From assembly GCA_015178975.1 (NCBI GenBank), contig WHVD01000150.1:124001-188000 (forward strand): 64,000 bases of DNA, in the 5' to 3' direction. Origin of the DNA: Hysterangium stoloniferum. Its lineage: Eukaryota; Basidiomycota; Agaricomycetes; Hysterangiales; Hysterangiaceae. Below are positions 60,607-64,000 of this stretch, one piece after another; within the stretch, counting starts at the first letter, position 1, and each line of letters starts with the position of its first letter. The notes below the pieces were generated by a model. That model was given only the letters and a program-made list of their open reading frames with translations, made no database searches and was not told the origin of the DNA. Made by a program: the position numbers and the translations under genes.

Positions 60607-61654
60607 TCCGGCCTTGAACCTCCAATTTGCGGGGATTGAATTTCAGGGAACGCTGTCTCTCTCGATTCGCAATTTCTCCAAGGCCATCTATGTAGCAATG
60701 CGCAATTTTCCAAGGCTTTCTATTTTATTATTCCGCTGCCTATGGGATCATTTGAGACATCAGACAAACTGCAACTTTGGCTGCTTCAGTCCTAATGAAC
60801 TGCCTTATGAAGAACTGGCACTGCCCCTGTGACTCACATTCTTCTCGCTATCGAGCTACGAATATTAGGCTTCACTTGCCGAAATCAGATTGTATACCTA
60901 TACGTTGGAATCTCTGAGATCGTTTCCATGGCATTAAGACTGCCGTGATTGGGTCTCGACTTCTCCGGCGCATTTAAATCCCAGTTGCTATACTATCCTA
61001 TTACCTCTGCCATCTACATCCTGTACCCACCTATGTCAATGTCTTCAAGGTGTCTTTGACTAGGTTCTTCACAAGCGTTCTTATGTAATTACATAAGCAA
61101 CCATCAGGGATTTCTGATTGCCCTGATTTTTGGGCCTGAAATCAATTCGGGATATCACGTGATAACATAGGTCACGTACCACAGAAATTCGTCAATAACA
61201 ACTTAAGAGGGGGGGAGCTTGTCGATTATTGCACCCCTATCAAACCAACTACCCAGAACATCACCCAATAGCCCCAATATCATCACGTTATGGACAAAGA
61301 GAGTCTCAACTTAAGTCAAAGGTAAGCTTTATTTGGCGCCTCGGATTGTAGCCTTTTTTGAATACTGACGTGACGAAGGGGCGGGAGGGATAACCAATGG
61401 GATTAATAAACCTGATCTACAACCAAAACTACCTTAACATCTAGTTCAATGCCTGGCAGACTTATGATCAGGGTTTATATGAAAACTAAAGACATGGAAA
61501 CTTTTCTTGTGATATTTTTGATACCTAACACTGGAAGCATCATCGCTTGTACAACCTGTAGGCTGTGGATACCCGTTATACCCTATCAGAACGCCTACGC
61601 CCGATGCAGAGCATCGTAATAATAAATAGCTTCAAAGAAGACACTGTCTGATAG
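60607..61654. other. Intergenic, LRR gene promoter to inverted repeat
   Basis: CpG-normal sequence with no recognised gene. A plus frame directly opposite the LRR start is a shadow. The right end meets the inverted repeat at about 61655. Confidence 0.45.
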
Positions 61655-61946
61655 CCTGAGGTTGCTGCCCAAACAAAGCTGGCATTTACTTTCAGGCCCT
61701 CCGATTATATTCATGTCTCCTCGGGGCCGAATTAATAAGAACAAGAACCCACCACCTATTCTTTTGACTAGCAGCCACACAACCTGGTGGCACCGGTCCA
61801 CCGTAGTTCGGGGATCTGGCCTAAAGGTAAGTAGCTGGAAGAACTTTGGGGCAAATTCTCACACCGCCACTCAACTACATAAGACTTCCCCTTCCTTCTC
61901 TGTGGACAATCTACCTTCTAACGCTCACTCCCACCTACTAGCTGAA

Positions 61947-62526
61947 ATGTCTTCCAATGACTCGCCTAATTCCACCAAGAACACACGCGACCCACCATGG
62001 TACTCTCCCGATCTTCGCATCCTTGTTCCCTAACTGATGTTGAGATAACCATCCAGTTCAGATCCCAAGCCCCTGCGCGTAGACAACAGGCCACGCGAAC
62101 CATGCACTGCACCCCACATCTCACCCGCCCATATGCCTGCAACTGGGCCTGAGGAACCAGAGGAGACACCTTCAGGTGTAATGGAGGGCTCAGAGGAGGA
62201 GCCTGAATCCTCCTTGATCCCTTCTCTCTCCACACCCGGTTTACCGTGGTTCTTAAAAGTGCGCTTCAAAGGCAAGACATGCCTCCTCATCCCGCCAGAA
62301 ATTTTGCAATCCAAGGAGTACAATGATCTGTTGGAAGTTGGTGCAGGTTAGCTTCTAATCCACACCTATTTCCCTCTAACTCCTATACCCTTGACTTAAC
62401 GTTGAGCCAGAATTTACCCAGGAAGATCACACTTATAGGATCCTGCCATATGGGTTTGGGTTTTGGGGCACCAATGGCAATATGTGCGGAATTCTTATAT
62501 TGGCACGACCACGTTTCAGTGCCTAA
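61947..62526 (+). CDS. Three-exon gene of unknown function (arm 2, intact)
   Basis: Exons 61947-61999, 62057-62346 and 62411-62526 join in frame to 152 aa; introns are 57 and 64 nt with GT-AG ends and CTAAC-type branch sequences. The N-terminal half is hydrophilic and acidic (GPEEPEETPSGVMEGSEEEP). The C-terminal half (TPGLPWFLKVRFKGKTCLLI, QSKEYNDLLEVGAEFTQEDH, ILPYGFGFWGTNGNMCGILI) looks like a compact mixed domain. I do not recognise it. The arm 1 copy has the same exons but a C7 frameshift. Translation ends just before another small gene on the same strand. It may belong to a mobile or subtelomeric family. Confidence 0.6.
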
Positions 62527-62692
62527 TCCTTTTGTAGTTTTCCTTACTTGGCCATGCCTCGCAACAGACCTCGCAGTCGTTCACGTGATCCTTCCCCAGG
62601 CCATTCAACGGATCCTTCCAATTATTATTAGTTCGTTAAGGTTTAGTTATCTCCATCCGCACGACTGTCTTACGAAGTGATTATTTAGTAAT

Positions 62693-62892
62693 ATGGATGA
62701 CCCTGAGATCCCAGAGGAGGAGTTGCTGTTTCGAGCACGCTTGACGGCATTGACGGGCATCTACGGCCGGTATGTCATGCATTACTGTAATAATCACAAA
62801 TTATGCTGATGATGAACAGTCGTTTCCGCCAAAGACCAATTAACTATGTAGACCCCCACAAAACACTGGACCTCCCCCAGCATTGTAAATAG
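62693..62892 (+). CDS. Small two-exon protein of unknown function (arm 2)
   Basis: Exons 62693-62769 and 62820-62892 with a 50-nt GT-AG intron encode 49 aa starting MDDPEIPEEELLFRARLTAL and containing RRFRQRPINYVDPHKTL. Start, splice sites and stop are kept in both arms of the repeat. It lies 166 bp after the previous gene. It could be the first exons of a longer unrecognised gene. Confidence 0.45.
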
Positions 62893-64000
62893 TGGTCGTC
62901 GTTATAGCTATAGTACAGTTGGCGGAACATCCACCTCTGTTCTCAAGCGATAACTCTCCCTACCATGTATTGACATCCTTTCTATTTCCTTTCCCGTTGT
63001 CTGCTGCTATGCATTTCTTCGCATTCCCTACAAATACTGCTTTCCTGTCAAACTAACAATCAAAGAGGAATTCTTCTTATAGTCTAGTTTCAAATTATAA
63101 ATACTGCACTTACACACGAAAATTCCTGGCGCAGCAGGCATGCTTAACGATCGTCGAGTCTGCTAAAGAAACATGTTGTGTTCGCTATCCTTTCATGTAA
63201 GATTTTGGCGTCACGCAAATGTTGCTGTCTTGCTTCCAGCCATATTACAATAATAACAGTACTCACCTTCAGTTCCAATGAATCGCTTTATGTATATCCA
63301 GGCACTATCCATCCCCTTAGAATTAGCGTGGTCAGATTGACATAGGAATTTGTATCACCGATACAAGTCACGAAAATGTGAGTAAAACCAAGAAAAATAG
63401 ATGTTTTACCAACCGCAATGACAGATAACTTTGAATTTAATTATAACGGGACATTATTGTCGCGTTGTCGCTGTGGACCAGTCTGTAGCCTGTCCTGAAT
63501 GTCTTCTTGAAGTTAGCCCACGGCAGCCACTAGAGTATTATATAGGTGTCCATACCATGCAAGTTTACTTGGGGATCCCTGAGGTCACGTTCGCGGGTGC
63601 GTGTGTAAGGCGGCGGGTGGCGAACCTTCGCGTTGGGGGCTCCGAATCGTATGCAGGACCTCAAGAGTTTCCATCAGCAGTCAGCCAATATATCCTACAT
63701 GCTTCCGTTTATCTCCTAGTCCAAAGACTTCTTGGCAAGTTGGAGTGAAAGTGAAAAGGGGAGCTAGTTATCGATCGTATACGGGGCTAGGAGAGTTTAC
63801 TCGAGAGCAGTGGTCTATATTCCCCCGTTCCATTGCAGCAGTATCTCTGTGTTTTAAGATGCTTATATATTACCGAGTGGCAAGCCCTAGAATATTCCAA
63901 TATTTATCCGGATCCAGCCCGAGGCCTTGCTGGCACTTATCGATCAAGTAAACTACTTACTTTGGGTTGATACGTACAATCGCGTGACCAGTATGACAAA

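Larger units (their letters stand above)
61655..64000 (+). repeat. Large inverted repeat, arm 2 (runs off the window)
   Basis: Matches the reverse complement of 16867-19205. The match still holds in the last 60 bases of the window, so this arm continues beyond 64000. It carries the intact versions of two small spliced genes. Between about 63590 and 63615 it has a ~20-bp insertion relative to arm 1 that changes the long frame at 63431-63748, so that frame is probably not protein-coding. Confidence 0.92.

Noticed and set aside
63431-63748. 105-codon open frame in the inverted repeat
   Set aside because: A ~20-bp indel between the arms changes its frame in the other copy, so it is not conserved as protein.

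Overview
The window looks like a transposon-rich stretch of an Agaricomycete (mushroom-type basidiomycete) genome. The evidence is the many short GT-AG introns (44-69 nt), a basidiomycete-like RVB1, a short-type heme-thiolate peroxygenase, a Ure2/UstS-like glutathione transferase, an alpha-kinase relic, and the fungal types of gypsy chromovirus, copia, Tc1, LINE and integrase-like elements. There are no bacterial operon signals.

Layout. 1-3.8 kb: solo LTRs, one nested in another. 4.1-5.2 kb: an intact six-exon peroxygenase gene. 5.3-11.7 kb: a TE thicket with a copia pol relic, a foldback MITE inside an LTR, a gypsy pol fragment, and an inverted partial copy of the 3' end of the neighbouring serine-hydrolase gene, itself split by a solo LTR. 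12.1-16.6 kb: two intact housekeeping-type genes on the minus strand, a secreted beta-lactamase-like serine hydrolase and the AAA+ ATPase RVB1. 16.9-19.2 kb: first arm of a roughly 2.3 kb inverted repeat carrying small spliced genes of unknown function. 19.3-25.5 kb: an integrase-like gene whose first exon holds a 22-bp minisatellite, then relics of an alpha-kinase and a Tc1 transposase, and a LINE with a 15-bp target duplication. 25.5-30.6 kb: almost CpG-free relic DNA. 30.9-32.2 kb: an intact four-exon gene with a weak forkhead-like region. 33.0-38.1 kb: a GST gene split by a young 4.28 kb non-autonomous LTR element that holds a tRNA-like sequence. 38.6-53.3 kb: nested gypsy material, with a degraded chromovirus and at least eight solo LTRs. 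55.4-60.6 kb: two intact minus-strand genes, a nuclear PrxQ/BCP-type peroxiredoxin and an LRR (RNI-like) protein. 61.65-64.0 kb: second arm of the inverted repeat, running off the window.

The host genes form no pathway. They are islands of CpG-normal sequence in TE DNA where CpG has been converted to TpG/CpA. Paired repeat copies show this mutation directly, and several nonsense codons in relics (TGA where CGA is expected) fit the same process. Most solo LTRs still have recognisable 5-bp target duplications, so the insertion order can be partly reconstructed. Exon structures were assembled by hand and checked by summing reading frames, not by aligner or transcript data. Family names rest on recognised motifs, not on a database search.
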